Virus record (IMG/VR): IMGVR_UViG_3300042905_005483
Coordinates: 1 to 64,000 of that record
Origin: a virus
Direction: 5' to 3' (one strand)
DNA length: 64,000 nucleotides
Part shown: one piece after another, positions 1 to 6,646 of the stretch
Numbering within the stretch: position 1 is the stretch's first letter
Layout: the number at the start of each line of letters is the position of its first letter
The notes under the pieces: generated by a model
What the model saw: the letters and a program-made list of their open reading frames with translations, nothing else
Databases searched by the model: none
What the model was told of the DNA's origin: nothing
Made by a program: the position numbers and the translations under genes

Positions 1-202
1 CTTGCGTACGACCAGCGTCAGGCACTGGGTCGCCGTTTTGCTGGCGTTGGTATTGTGGAAAGGGATACGGCGGCTCAAGCGGCAAATCGTGCACGGCGTT
101 GTCTGCCAAGTAAATTTGCGGGCCGGGACCGCGCAGCGTAGATTGAAACTGCGGTTGGCGGCGCTCTTGATACAATTTTCCGCTTTTGCCGATTTGTGGC
201 AT
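1..202 (-). CDS. Hypothetical protein, 5' part only (runs off left edge)
   Basis: An open frame starts at ATG 202-200, preceded by the SD AAGGAG (minus strand), and stays open to the window edge, about 67 codons. The start MPQIGKSGKLY and the proline/glutamine-rich remainder match no family I recognise. A GTATACT promoter-like element lies at 233-238, giving a leader of about 24 nt. It is probably the first gene of a leftward unit. The strong SD and clean frame make it a likely real gene; function unknown. Confidence 0.6.
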   Translation of the reverse strand, partial: MPQIGKSGKLYQERRQPQFQSTLRGPGPQIYLADNAVHDLPLEPPYPFPQYQRQQNGDPVPDAGRTQ

Positions 203-211
203 ATCTCGCTC

Positions 212-250
212 CTTGTAAACAAGCTACTGCTCAGTATACTTGTTTGCAAG
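212..250. repeat. Inverted repeat in the leader region upstream of the 202 gene
   Basis: CTTGTAAACAAG (212-223) and CTTGTTTGCAAG (239-250) are inverted copies with one mismatch. Each half is itself nearly palindromic, and together they bracket the AGTATACT octamer at 233-240. The arrangement looks like an operator around a promoter, or an RNA hairpin in the leader. Function is inferred only. Confidence 0.4.
233..238 (-). promoter_or_regulatory. Putative GTATACT-class promoter -10 (copy 1)
   Basis: The minus strand reads AAGTATACTGAGC, about 31 nt upstream of the 202 start. The same GTATACT core occurs in front of three other minus-strand genes (4649, 52212 and 59179). I see no conserved -35 box, so it could resemble a -10-only phage late promoter. 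The octamer AGTATACT is palindromic here, so direction comes only from the neighbouring gene. Confidence 0.4.
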
Positions 251-258
251 AATAATAC

Positions 259-450
259 CTATCGCCGCGTCGGGCGTTGCTTTGAAAAGCGATCCACTGC
301 GTCCGCTGCCGCCATGCCTGTGTTGTACAAGCAGTTGGCGACAGTTTTCATGAACGTGTGGACTCCGTCTTCAAGCCATTGCAGTTCTGGTTTGGGACTG
401 CTGGCTGGATAACGGCGACGTGGCGAACTTTTTCGAGTATTATTGCGCAT
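259..450 (-). CDS. Small hypothetical protein, divergent from terminase
   Basis: 63 aa, basic N-terminus (MRNNTRKSSPRRR), no recognised domain. Its ATG (450-448) abuts the terminase ATG (451-453) in the hexamer CATATG, so the two genes diverge back to back. SD support is weak (GGTGA three bases before ATG). It sits 56 bp before the 202 gene and is probably co-oriented with it. Could be a real small gene or a chance frame. Confidence 0.45.
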   Translation of the reverse strand: MRNNTRKSSPRRRYPASSPKPELQWLEDGVHTFMKTVANCLYNTGMAAADAVDRFSKQRPTRR

Positions 451-2373
451 ATGTCACCAGAAATTAAGCGGGATCAATCCCCGCAGGAATACGCAGCCGC
501 TGAAATTCCAAACGCTGGAGTTCAGACGCTGCTACAAGACTTGCTGTCAATCGACCTCACTGACCGCAAATCAGTGCTGGAGCGATCTGCTGTTCTACAG
601 GCTCTGGCAAAGAATCGCGCGTTTCCGTCGTTGGAACCGATACTCCCATTAGTTCTAAACCTTAACGGCAAACCGTATGGTTTAACTAATCATTACCCGT
701 TCAGCCCACTTTTTCGTTGCCTTATGCCGAAAAATCAGGTCTGGTGCACGGGGAGGCAGGTATCGAAATCCACATCGCTTGCAGCACACGGAGTTGTGTT
801 TGCCAACTCGGTGCCGTTTTTCAAAACGTTATTTGTCACTCCGCTGTACGAACAGATACGGCGGTTCAGCAACAACTATGTTCGACCTTTTATTGACCAG
901 TCGCCTGTGAAGGCGCTGTGGTCAGGCACGAGCACAGAGAACTCAGTGCTTCAGCGTTCGTTCAAGAACAATTCGATGATGTTGTTCAGTTTCGCGCTGA
1001 TGGACTCAGATCGTGTTCGTGGTGTCTCCGCGGACCGGGTGTGCATCGACGAAGTGCAGGACATGGACCCCGACCATATTCCTATTATTCAGGAAACTAT
1101 GTCGTACTCCAAATGGGGGACTATGTACTACACCGGGACCCCGAAGACGCTCGACAATTTAATTTATGGCCTGTATAAGCGTTCGTCGCAGGCCGAATGG
1201 TTTATTCCATGCCTCTCTTGCGGTAAGTGGAACATCCCGTCGTTGGAATACGATCTCGACGCGATGATAGGCGAATATAACATTCACATTAGCGAAAAGC
1301 AGCCGGGCACAGTGTGTGCGAAATGTCGGAAAGCTATTACTCCACGGCATGGTCGTTGGGTGCACAGATTTCCAGAACGCCGATGGCGCTTTGCTGGATA
1401 TCATGTTCCGCAGATGATCCTGCCGCTTCATTTTTCCGACGCAGAGAAATGGGCTACACTGCTTTTGAAGCGTGAAGGTTATGGCAACATGACGCAGGCC
1501 CAGTTCTACAACGAAGTCATGGGCGAGAGCGTCGACACAGGGCAAAAGCTTATCAGCGAGACAGAGCTAAAAGCCGCGTGCTTGTTACCGTGGGAAAACA
1601 AAAAAGAACCCTTGCCAGAATGTACGGCAAATCTTGAGCATTACCGACATAGAATACTGGCAATCGACTGGGGCGGTGGCGGTGAAGAAGGCATTAGCTT
1701 CACCGTACTTGCCGTTCTCGGGTTCAGACATGACGGCACTATCGACGTGTTGTGGGCGAAAAGATTGCTTATCGGTGGCGATCATCTTGCTGAGGCTGTT
1801 GAGTGCATGAGGTGGTCGAGTCACTTCAACTGCGATTTTGTTGCTCACGACTACACGGGTGCCGGAACCGTGCGCGAAACCGTTATGGTGCAAGCCGGTT
1901 TCAACCTCGATCGCGTATTGGCCGTGCGGCTTGTTAGGTCTGCTGCTCAAGACCTACTTGTGTACAAACCGCCTACGCCAATCAATCACCGCGCTCACTA
2001 CAGTCTAGATAAAACACGTTCATTGCTGTACACGTGCCAAGCGATCAAACTGAAGCAAATACGCTTCTTCCAATATGACTGGTCGTCTCAGGATTCGCCG
2101 GGTCTTGTCTCTGACTTTCTGGCGCTCGTTGAAAATAAGACCGATTCGCGCCTCGGGAGTGACATCTACACGATTACGCGCAATACGTTACTTACCGACG
2201 ACTTTGCGCAGGCTGTAAATATTGGCGCTGCCGCGGCATGGCACATAACCGATTCGTGGCCGAACTTTGCGCAATTAGCGGGTTTGACCCGAATGGCGCA
2301 GCGGTCGGTGGAGGGTCAGCAGGCGGATTGGGATTCAGCCGATATGGACGATCGCTTTTTTAACATGCCGTGA
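451..2373 (+). CDS. terL: Terminase large subunit
   Basis: DNA-packaging motor: an ATPase plus a nuclease that cuts concatemeric DNA and pumps it into the procapsid. In the 640-aa product I see a Walker A variant GRQVSKST (residues 101-108), Walker B VCIDE (197-201, catalytic E201), coupling motif TGTP (228-231), a Cys4 zinc site inserted between the domains (CLSC 254-257, CAKC 289-292), and an RNase H-like nuclease beginning ILAIDWGGG (D406) with later acidic positions in FVAHD and the DDFAQA segment near the C-terminus. The chosen start is ATG 451; the frame is open to GTG 358, but neither site has a good SD. One of only three plus-strand genes here, ending where the convergent DUF4314 gene ends. 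Identification is confident; the start is less so. Confidence 0.92.
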   Translation: MSPEIKRDQSPQEYAAAEIPNAGVQTLLQDLLSIDLTDRKSVLERSAVLQALAKNRAFPSLEPILPLVLNLNGKPYGLTNHYPFSPLFRCLMPKNQVWCTGRQVSKSTSLAAHGVVFANSVPFFKTLFVTPLYEQIRRFSNNYVRPFIDQSPVKALWSGTSTENSVLQRSFKNNSMMLFSFALMDSDRVRGVSADRVCIDEVQDMDPDHIPIIQETMSYSKWGTMYYTGTPKTLDNLIYGLYKRSSQAEWFIPCLSCGKWNIPSLEYDLDAMIGEYNIHISEKQPGTVCAKCRKAITPRHGRWVHRFPERRWRFAGYHVPQMILPLHFSDAEKWATLLLKREGYGNMTQAQFYNEVMGESVDTGQKLISETELKAACLLPWENKKEPLPECTANLEHYRHRILAIDWGGGGEEGISFTVLAVLGFRHDGTIDVLWAKRLLIGGDHLAEAVECMRWSSHFNCDFVAHDYTGAGTVRETVMVQAGFNLDRVLAVRLVRSAAQDLLVYKPPTPINHRAHYSLDKTRSLLYTCQAIKLKQIRFFQYDWSSQDSPGLVSDFLALVENKTDSRLGSDIYTITRNTLLTDDFAQAVNIGAAAAWHITDSWPNFAQLAGLTRMAQRSVEGQQADWDSADMDDRFFNMP

Positions 2374-2592
2374 TTAGACGAGCGGCAAAATTTCAAGAAA
2401 GTCCGGTGGGCAAACGCACGACAATGTGCGCCCGTTGTCCCACCGCACGTATACTTGTTTCTTTTTGTCTTGCCCCCAATCTATGTCAACAACACCCTCG
2501 ACCGTACCTTCGGTTCCCTCAGGAATTGGGTCGGGATCATCGGGCATAAACACAAGGCGAACACGGTCGCCTTTCTTTCCTTGAAAGGCCAT
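2374..2592 (-). CDS. DUF4314-like small protein
   Basis: 72 aa with the hallmark KGDRVRLVFM, then DDPDPIPEGTEGTV, then VYVRWDNGRTLS, matching my memory of the DUF4314 family, a small SH3-like beta domain frequent in phages and mobile elements with no known biochemical role. Its ATG overlaps the stop of the upstream gene (TAATG), implying translational coupling. It converges on terL with no gap. Family assignment is from recognition, function unknown. Confidence 0.75.
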   Translation of the reverse strand: MAFQGKKGDRVRLVFMPDDPDPIPEGTEGTVEGVVDIDWGQDKKKQVYVRWDNGRTLSCVCPPDFLEILPLV

Positions 2593-3047
2593 TAGTCGTC
2601 TCCAGCCTCAACGAGTCTTGTTTTAAGCTCGTCTCCTTTAGCGGTGATGGTAAACACAAAATTGTTTTTATCCGAGTCAAACTCCTGCTCAAAGAGCTCT
2701 TGTTTTACGCCCTCGGATACGACGTTGCCCATAACAGCGTCGCACAATTCTGTCATCATATCGTCAATTTTTTTACGCGCTTCCTGCTCGGTGTCGCCCC
2801 CGACAGCGTAAACAGCGTCGTCTACGACAGCGTGTTTCTTGACGATATTTTCAGTTTCTTCCAACGAAAGATGACAGTGCTGCTTGCTAGCGCGGTCATC
2901 ATTGCGCTCTAGTCCGCTTATGGCAGCCACGAAACGCCCGTACATAATAAGGGCAGCGTCGCGCACAGCGTCCATAGAGCTTAACTGATATTTGGCGTCC
3001 GTGTCATCGTAGTCGCCATCAAACGTTGGCATGTGGTTCGCTGGCAT
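2592..3047 (-). CDS. Hypothetical protein
   Basis: 151 aa, acidic and mostly helical by composition, no domain recognised. Two starts are possible: ATG 3047 (MPANHM) or ATG 3032 (MPTFDG); neither has a clear SD, and the longer one overlaps the preceding gene by 29 nt. It lies in a run of tightly packed small minus-strand genes (4.2-2.4 kb) that look like one transcription unit. Function cannot be stated. Confidence 0.65.
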   Translation of the reverse strand: MPANHMPTFDGDYDDTDAKYQLSSMDAVRDAALIMYGRFVAAISGLERNDDRASKQHCHLSLEETENIVKKHAVVDDAVYAVGGDTEQEARKKIDDMMTELCDAVMGNVVSEGVKQELFEQEFDSDKNNFVFTITAKGDELKTRLVEAGDD

Positions 3048-3369
3048 TCGCCGCGAGTCGGGCGGCGGCTACTGCTGCGTCGTAAGCCCCCCGCGCCAAG
3101 ATTCGCGTGCGGACAGCTTCGCGCTGTCGTTCCAGATAACTCTGATACTCGTCGTCAGTATTCACAACTGATTCCGCAGACGAGAACGAATGCGGCTTTC
3201 CCGTCAACGTGTTGTCGCCACGGGACATGATGCGCTCGATAGCTGCGAGCTTGATATTGATACGCGCGTCTTCCAGCGCTTGCTCGGCCACTACGGCAGC
3301 GGCGAGATGCTCAGCCTTCTCTTCAATGCTTCGTACAAAATCGACCATTGTTTGCTCCAGTATGTTCAC
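3019..3369 (-). CDS. Hypothetical helical protein
   Basis: 116 aa, alanine/glutamate-rich and probably alpha-helical throughout (residues 1-50 and 75-116 look coiled). The central stretch RGDNTLTGKPHSFSSAESV reads like a conserved phage motif, but I cannot name the family. It overlaps the alpha-CTD-like gene by 4 nt upstream and the 151-aa gene downstream, consistent with an operon. Confidence 0.65.
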   Translation of the reverse strand: MNILEQTMVDFVRSIEEKAEHLAAAVVAEQALEDARINIKLAAIERIMSRGDNTLTGKPHSFSSAESVVNTDDEYQSYLERQREAVRTRILARGAYDAAVAAARLAANASEPHANV

Positions 3370-3593
3370 GTGTCGTCCCTCAGCGATAGCCCGCGATCTC
3401 TGAGTTTTTCCCGAACCTCATTAAGACTCGTCACGCCAAAGTTCTTGCATTCGATCAAGTCTTCAGCGCTCTTGGCAACAAGGTCGCCAATTGTCTCGAC
3501 GTTCAGCTTTCTAAAGCACTTGCGGGCGCGGACGGAAAAATTGAAGTAACTGACTGGCAGGTTGAGGATGTCAGCCTCCGGATCGTTCGTCAT
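3366..3593 (-). CDS. RNA polymerase alpha C-terminal-domain-like protein
   Basis: 75 aa, essentially a free-standing alpha-CTD: the helix-hairpin-helix region reads SVRARKCFRKL, then ETIGDLVAKS, then NFGVTSLNEVREKL and RGLSL. Compared with E. coli alpha-CTD as I remember it, the positions of R265, C269, G296, S299 and E302 are kept, while N268 and K298 are changed (to K and T). The alpha-CTD contacts UP elements and activators, so this protein could bind DNA or compete with the host domain. The start is ATG 3593, not the longer frame to 3797, because a better gene (3571-3789) occupies that stretch in another frame. Fold confidence is high; role is inferred. Confidence 0.8.
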   Translation of the reverse strand: MTNDPEADILNLPVSYFNFSVRARKCFRKLNVETIGDLVAKSAEDLIECKNFGVTSLNEVREKLRDRGLSLRDDT

Positions 3594-3789
3594 ATTTAGC
3601 CTGTTGTTCCTTCCTAGTGGGAATTCTTTTTGGGTATTTCTCTGGGTGGCACAGTTGGCACGAAGATGCGTTACAACCGTTGTGCGTTTTTCTGTACCGC
3701 CCTGTTTTGCCGTGGTCGTAGCCGTAGCGATTGCGTGCCTCTTCGCGTCGCCGCTCAATGATGTGTTTTTCTTGATGGTACCGCTGCAT
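3571..3789 (-). CDS. Small Cys/Lys-rich hypothetical protein
   Basis: 72 aa, very basic. The segment NGCNASSCQLCHPEKYPKR contains C-x4-C-x2-C-H, a likely single zinc knuckle seen in many small phage proteins. ATG follows a good SD (GAGGTGA, 5 nt). It overlaps the alpha-CTD-like gene by 23 nt, so the two are probably translated together. Nucleic-acid binding is plausible but not shown. Confidence 0.7.
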   Translation of the reverse strand: MQRYHQEKHIIERRREEARNRYGYDHGKTGRYRKTHNGCNASSCQLCHPEKYPKRIPTRKEQQAKYDERSGG

Positions 3790-3798
3790 GGAGTCACC

Positions 3799-4176
3799 TC
3801 ACACGTCTAGGTTTTCTGCGATCGCCTTTAACCGATTTAACTCGGCCGCTGCTGGTGGGCCGGCTATTTGCGCGTTAGTGGGTGGAATCACGGCGCTGTG
3901 CGGGATAAACTGCCAGCACATAACGTACGCCCCGTCTTCGCCGTCTAGCGTTTCTCGGTCGCTTATTGGCGCGTCCTCGTCAAGCATAAGCGCCGGATTA
4001 ATTATCAACCGCTCGACGGCGTTGATGTAGGCCGGCCGCCATGCCGAGCCGTACACAAGCGAATCCCTTAAAATTGTTTTTGCCAGTTCGCTTCCCGGTT
4101 TGATGTCTTTCAACTGCTCAAACGTCAGACGAAGCCAGATTACGGTATCGTCTGGGTTTGGTTTTGTTTCCGGCAT
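3799..4176 (-). CDS. Hypothetical protein
   Basis: 125 aa, no recognised domain. ATG 4176 has an SD AAGGTAAAATAA spacing and begins within 10 nt of the upstream acetyltransferase stop, so co-transcription is likely. The C-terminal third is alanine/proline-rich. Function unknown. Confidence 0.65.
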   Translation of the reverse strand: MPETKPNPDDTVIWLRLTFEQLKDIKPGSELAKTILRDSLVYGSAWRPAYINAVERLIINPALMLDEDAPISDRETLDGEDGAYVMCWQFIPHSAVIPPTNAQIAGPPAAAELNRLKAIAENLDV

Positions 4177-4186
4177 TTATTTTACC

Positions 4187-4627
4187 TTATGAGTCGCAGT
4201 AGATGACTATGGCGCAGCCACATTGCTCCGCCAGTTTTATGACCTCTGGCGCATACACCGAAACAGGGCGCAACCTGTTCACAAAACCCGCAGCTATCAA
4301 GGCCTGCAGGCCAATACGCCCAATACCTTTGCGGCGATGATTTTCGTCCACAAAGCACTCGACTGTTTGCGCCATAATTGGATTGCCTTTGAACTTCTCA
4401 GGCCATGGTCGTGTTCCGACCCACCCAACCAGTTCGTCGTTGATCCAAATCAGCGCTAGCGTCATAGCCGGTTTTAATCCCGGCGTGACAGTTACGTAGC
4501 GTTTAATGAGCTCTTTTTGAATGGAGCTATCGCTACCGGAGTCTGGCCAAGACAGTCGCGACATAATCGTCGTGACTTCTGTCGTGGTCAGGTTGTTGAT
4601 GTCTTTGCAGCAAATTTTGAATATCAT
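4187..4627 (-). CDS. GNAT-family N-acetyltransferase
   Basis: 146 aa. Motif A of the GNAT fold is clear: VECFVDENHRRKGIGRIGLQAL (residues 89-110, in two halves around RRKGIG), which binds the acetyl-CoA pyrophosphate. The preceding strand LIWINDELVGWVGTRPW fits beta 2-3. The start is ATG 4627 with SD AAGGAGG six nt upstream; the in-frame TTG at 4657 lies inside the GTATACT promoter-like element and is rejected. The substrate cannot be told. Phage GNATs may modify host proteins or inactivate defences, but that is inference. Confidence 0.8.
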   Translation of the reverse strand: MIFKICCKDINNLTTTEVTTIMSRLSWPDSGSDSSIQKELIKRYVTVTPGLKPAMTLALIWINDELVGWVGTRPWPEKFKGNPIMAQTVECFVDENHRRKGIGRIGLQALIAAGFVNRLRPVSVYAPEVIKLAEQCGCAIVIYCDS

Positions 4628-4633
4628 GTCGCG

Positions 4634-4654
4634 CCTCCTTGCAACGACAGTATA
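4634..4654 (-). promoter_or_regulatory. GTATACT-class promoter -10 (copy 2) and strong SD
   Basis: TTTTGTATACTGTCG places the -10-like TATACT at 4649-4654, between tRNA-Thr and the GNAT gene. AAGGAGG at 4634-4640 fixes the ATG at 4627. A transcript starting about 7 nt after the -10 would have a leader of about 15 nt. Confidence 0.4.
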
Positions 4655-4669
4655 CAAAATTAACGCAAA

Positions 4670-4742
4670 AGCCGGCGGTCGGACTCGAACCGACGACCTG
4701 CTGATTACAAATCAGCGGCTCTACCAACTGAGCTACACCGGC
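4670..4742 (-). tRNA. tRNA-Thr (anticodon TGT)
   Basis: Complete cloverleaf on the minus strand: acceptor GCCGGTG/CGCCGGC, D-arm GCTC/GAGC, anticodon stem GCTGA/TCAGC with loop TTTGTAA (anticodon TGT, decoding ACA), and T-arm GTCGG-TTCGAGT-CCGAC. The discriminator base is T and no CCA is encoded, so host CCA addition is needed. It probably supplements host tRNA for ACA codons. Confidence 0.95.
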
Positions 4743-4751
4743 ATTTGCGTA

Positions 4752-4779
4752 ATTATGCACAATTTACCTACATAGGCAA
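4752..4779 (-). promoter_or_regulatory. Putative sigma70-like promoter for tRNA-Thr
   Basis: Minus strand TTGCCT (4774-4779), 16-nt spacer, CATAAT (4752-4757). The expected transcription start falls at about 4745, within a few nucleotides of the tRNA 5' end. Matches to TTGACA/TATAAT are 4/6 and 5/6. Confidence 0.45.
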
Positions 4780-4791
4780 ACTGCGCTGCGA

Positions 4792-5811
4792 TCAGCGCGT
4801 AAGCGCGCCGGTCTTCTTGCCCCGTTTCGCGAGTATGGCGTGTTCCTCGATGAGGTAATTCTCCATATCAACGAGTCCGCCGTTTTGGAAATCGGCTTGC
4901 CTGCCTCCGGGGCCGACAAAGCGCTCAACGCAAGCCAAAATACGGCTCAAGCGCTCGCGTCGATGACCAGCACCGCCGCCGCCTTTCTTTGCCATAATTT
5001 TTGTCATGGCGTAAACCGCGTCGTGGCGTTTGCCGTTTTTCACGCCGGCGTCATTCTGATGCAGCCGGAAAAACTCGACGACGTCGGCTACGTTTTTTCC
5101 AAGCTCAGTGTACTTAAAATGCGCCAACAAGAACGCTGCCGTTGGCGGTCCCGCAAAACGCCCGTACGTCGGGGCGATCGCGTCGAGGGCGCGGAGTTGC
5201 TCTTGAAAAAACTTTACGCAAGTCAGCACGGACGTTTTGCGTAAATTGGCAGGCGCCCCGTCGATCTCGTACAGCCGACTTATTTCCCACAGCGCTTCTT
5301 TCAAAGAAGAGACGATGCCTTTGCACCCGCGGAAAAACGCCGAGTCATATTTAATACCGAACTGTTTGAACGCGCTAAACAATTGATCAGCCGCGTCTTT
5401 ACCCTGCCCGGTGCCGTCTAACGTATAGTACTCGTCGATAACGGCTTCTTCGTCCTTTACGTGATATACGACCACGTCGACATAGTCCGGCACGGCGTCA
5501 GTTAGGCCGTTAACCCAACCGTAACAACGAGTATGCGAGTCAAGTTTATATTTTGCCCCCGTCTCTGTTACGGCCATATGCACTGTACAGTGAGCTTTGC
5601 GCAGTGTGCTGAGATAAAACTTGGCCTTCTCGCGCCAGTGTCGCTCAGTATTGCGCTGAACGGGGGCGTCGGGAATAGCCAGCCACTGCTTTAGCGGCAT
5701 TCGTCTGACGCTATTGTCGTTTCTTTTTCGGGTCGGCGGCTGGGCAACGGCGGCTTTCTTAGCTGATCTCGACGCCATTCCGCGGGTTTGAGGGTGCTCT
5801 TTACGAGCCAT
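4792..5811 (-). CDS. ParB/Srx-like N-terminal-domain protein
   Basis: 339 aa. Residues about 38-125 resemble phage ParB-like proteins: MPLKQWLAIPDAPVQRNTERH, then KLDSHTRCYGW (cf. the KLDGHTR motif), then a beta segment VDVVVYHVKDEEAVIDEYYTLDG. The rest is helical, with a basic Gly-rich linker around 285-295 (KKGGGGAGHRRER). ParB/sulfiredoxin-fold domains bind or cleave DNA or nucleotides; the role here is unknown. Basic N-terminal 40 residues look disordered. SD AAAAGGA precedes ATG. Confidence 0.55.
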   Translation of the reverse strand: MARKEHPQTRGMASRSAKKAAVAQPPTRKRNDNSVRRMPLKQWLAIPDAPVQRNTERHWREKAKFYLSTLRKAHCTVHMAVTETGAKYKLDSHTRCYGWVNGLTDAVPDYVDVVVYHVKDEEAVIDEYYTLDGTGQGKDAADQLFSAFKQFGIKYDSAFFRGCKGIVSSLKEALWEISRLYEIDGAPANLRKTSVLTCVKFFQEQLRALDAIAPTYGRFAGPPTAAFLLAHFKYTELGKNVADVVEFFRLHQNDAGVKNGKRHDAVYAMTKIMAKKGGGGAGHRRERLSRILACVERFVGPGGRQADFQNGGLVDMENYLIEEHAILAKRGKKTGALTR

Positions 5812-5841
5812 GTGTGTGTTCCTTTTTGAAAACTACACGTG

Positions 5842-6312
5842 TTACGCAGAAACTAACGCTGCGTTTTGTGTTGGCCAAAAATATGGTAAATCGTCGGGCT
5901 CACTCCAGCCGAACTGTGAGTAATGCCTTGAGTCTTTGCGCAGCAACGAACTGCGGTGAGACGCGTGCAATTCCGCCGCGCCGAACCATGGCGGGTAGCG
6001 GTTTATTGCAACGGTAGGTCTGAGCTGAGAATACGCCGCTAGAAACTCGTCGCGCAGTCGGTCCTTAAACCCGCGCGACCGCCATTCTCGGCAGACTACG
6101 ATGCTATATGTCAGCAACGCAGTTTCGTATCCCGACCACATAAGAACAGCCGGGTGAGACTGCCAGCCTCTTTTTCCGGGTATGTGGGCGCCAATCGGCA
6201 CCCCGAGGCAGAGAAGTATTTGTTTACACTCTACCCGTTGTTTGCCCAGACGTTTGTTGTCAAGGCACTGCGCCGACCGCCGAAAACTCGGCAGGGGCAG
6301 GAAAGTTTGCAT
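5842..6312 (-). CDS. MSMEG_6728 / pyrimidine-dimer-glycosylase-like (Pyr_excise) family protein
   Basis: 156 aa. Opening MQTFLPLPSFRRSAQCLD then NKRLGKQRVECKQIL, followed by the segment with SHPAVLMWSGYE, fits a family annotated MSMEG_6728 and placed near the T4 endonuclease V fold. Whether it is an active DNA glycosylase cannot be judged. Start coupled to the preceding stop (TAA-CT-ATG). Confidence 0.55.
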   Translation of the reverse strand: MQTFLPLPSFRRSAQCLDNKRLGKQRVECKQILLCLGVPIGAHIPGKRGWQSHPAVLMWSGYETALLTYSIVVCREWRSRGFKDRLRDEFLAAYSQLRPTVAINRYPPWFGAAELHASHRSSLLRKDSRHYSQFGWSEPDDLPYFWPTQNAALVSA

Positions 6313-6314
6313 AG

Positions 6315-6644
6315 TTATTCGTCGAAGTAGTCGTCGTCCTCAAAATCTTCTTTGTAAGCCGGGTCATCGTCTACAAAATCTTCGTCTTCTTCTTCGTCGT
6401 CTTCCCAGCCATTTTCGTCTTCTTCGTCGTCCTCTTCTTCCTCGTCGTCTTCGTCGTCTTCCCAGTCGTCGTCTTCTTCATCTTCGTCTTCGTCAACGTA
6501 CCAATTGACGCGGGCCGGGGGTTGTTCTAACAAATCGTCGTCGTCCTCGTCATCGTCGTCGCTAACAAACTGCCACTCCTCCTCGATGAAATCATCATCA
6601 AGGCCGTCGCCGCGGGAGAGGTCGAAACGATTGTTACGTGTCAT
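6315..6644 (-). CDS. Extremely acidic low-complexity protein
   Basis: 109 aa; from residue 17 nearly every position is D or E, interspersed with W, Y and F (DDDWEDDEDDEEEEDD and similar). No fold expected; a DNA-mimic or a chaperone-like acidic tail are possible readings. ATG is coupled to the upstream primase-like stop (TAA-TT-ATG). The DNA is a GA/TC-rich tract on the coding strand, so slippage during replication could vary its length. Confidence 0.7.
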   Translation of the reverse strand: MTRNNRFDLSRGDGLDDDFIEEEWQFVSDDDDEDDDDLLEQPPARVNWYVDEDEDEEDDDWEDDEDDEEEEDDEEDENGWEDDEEEDEDFVDDDPAYKEDFEDDDYFDE

Positions 6645-6646
6645 AA

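Noticed and set aside
2-412. Plus-strand open frame at the left edge
   Set aside because: Antisense to the SD-led 202 gene and overlaps terL; composition not protein-like.
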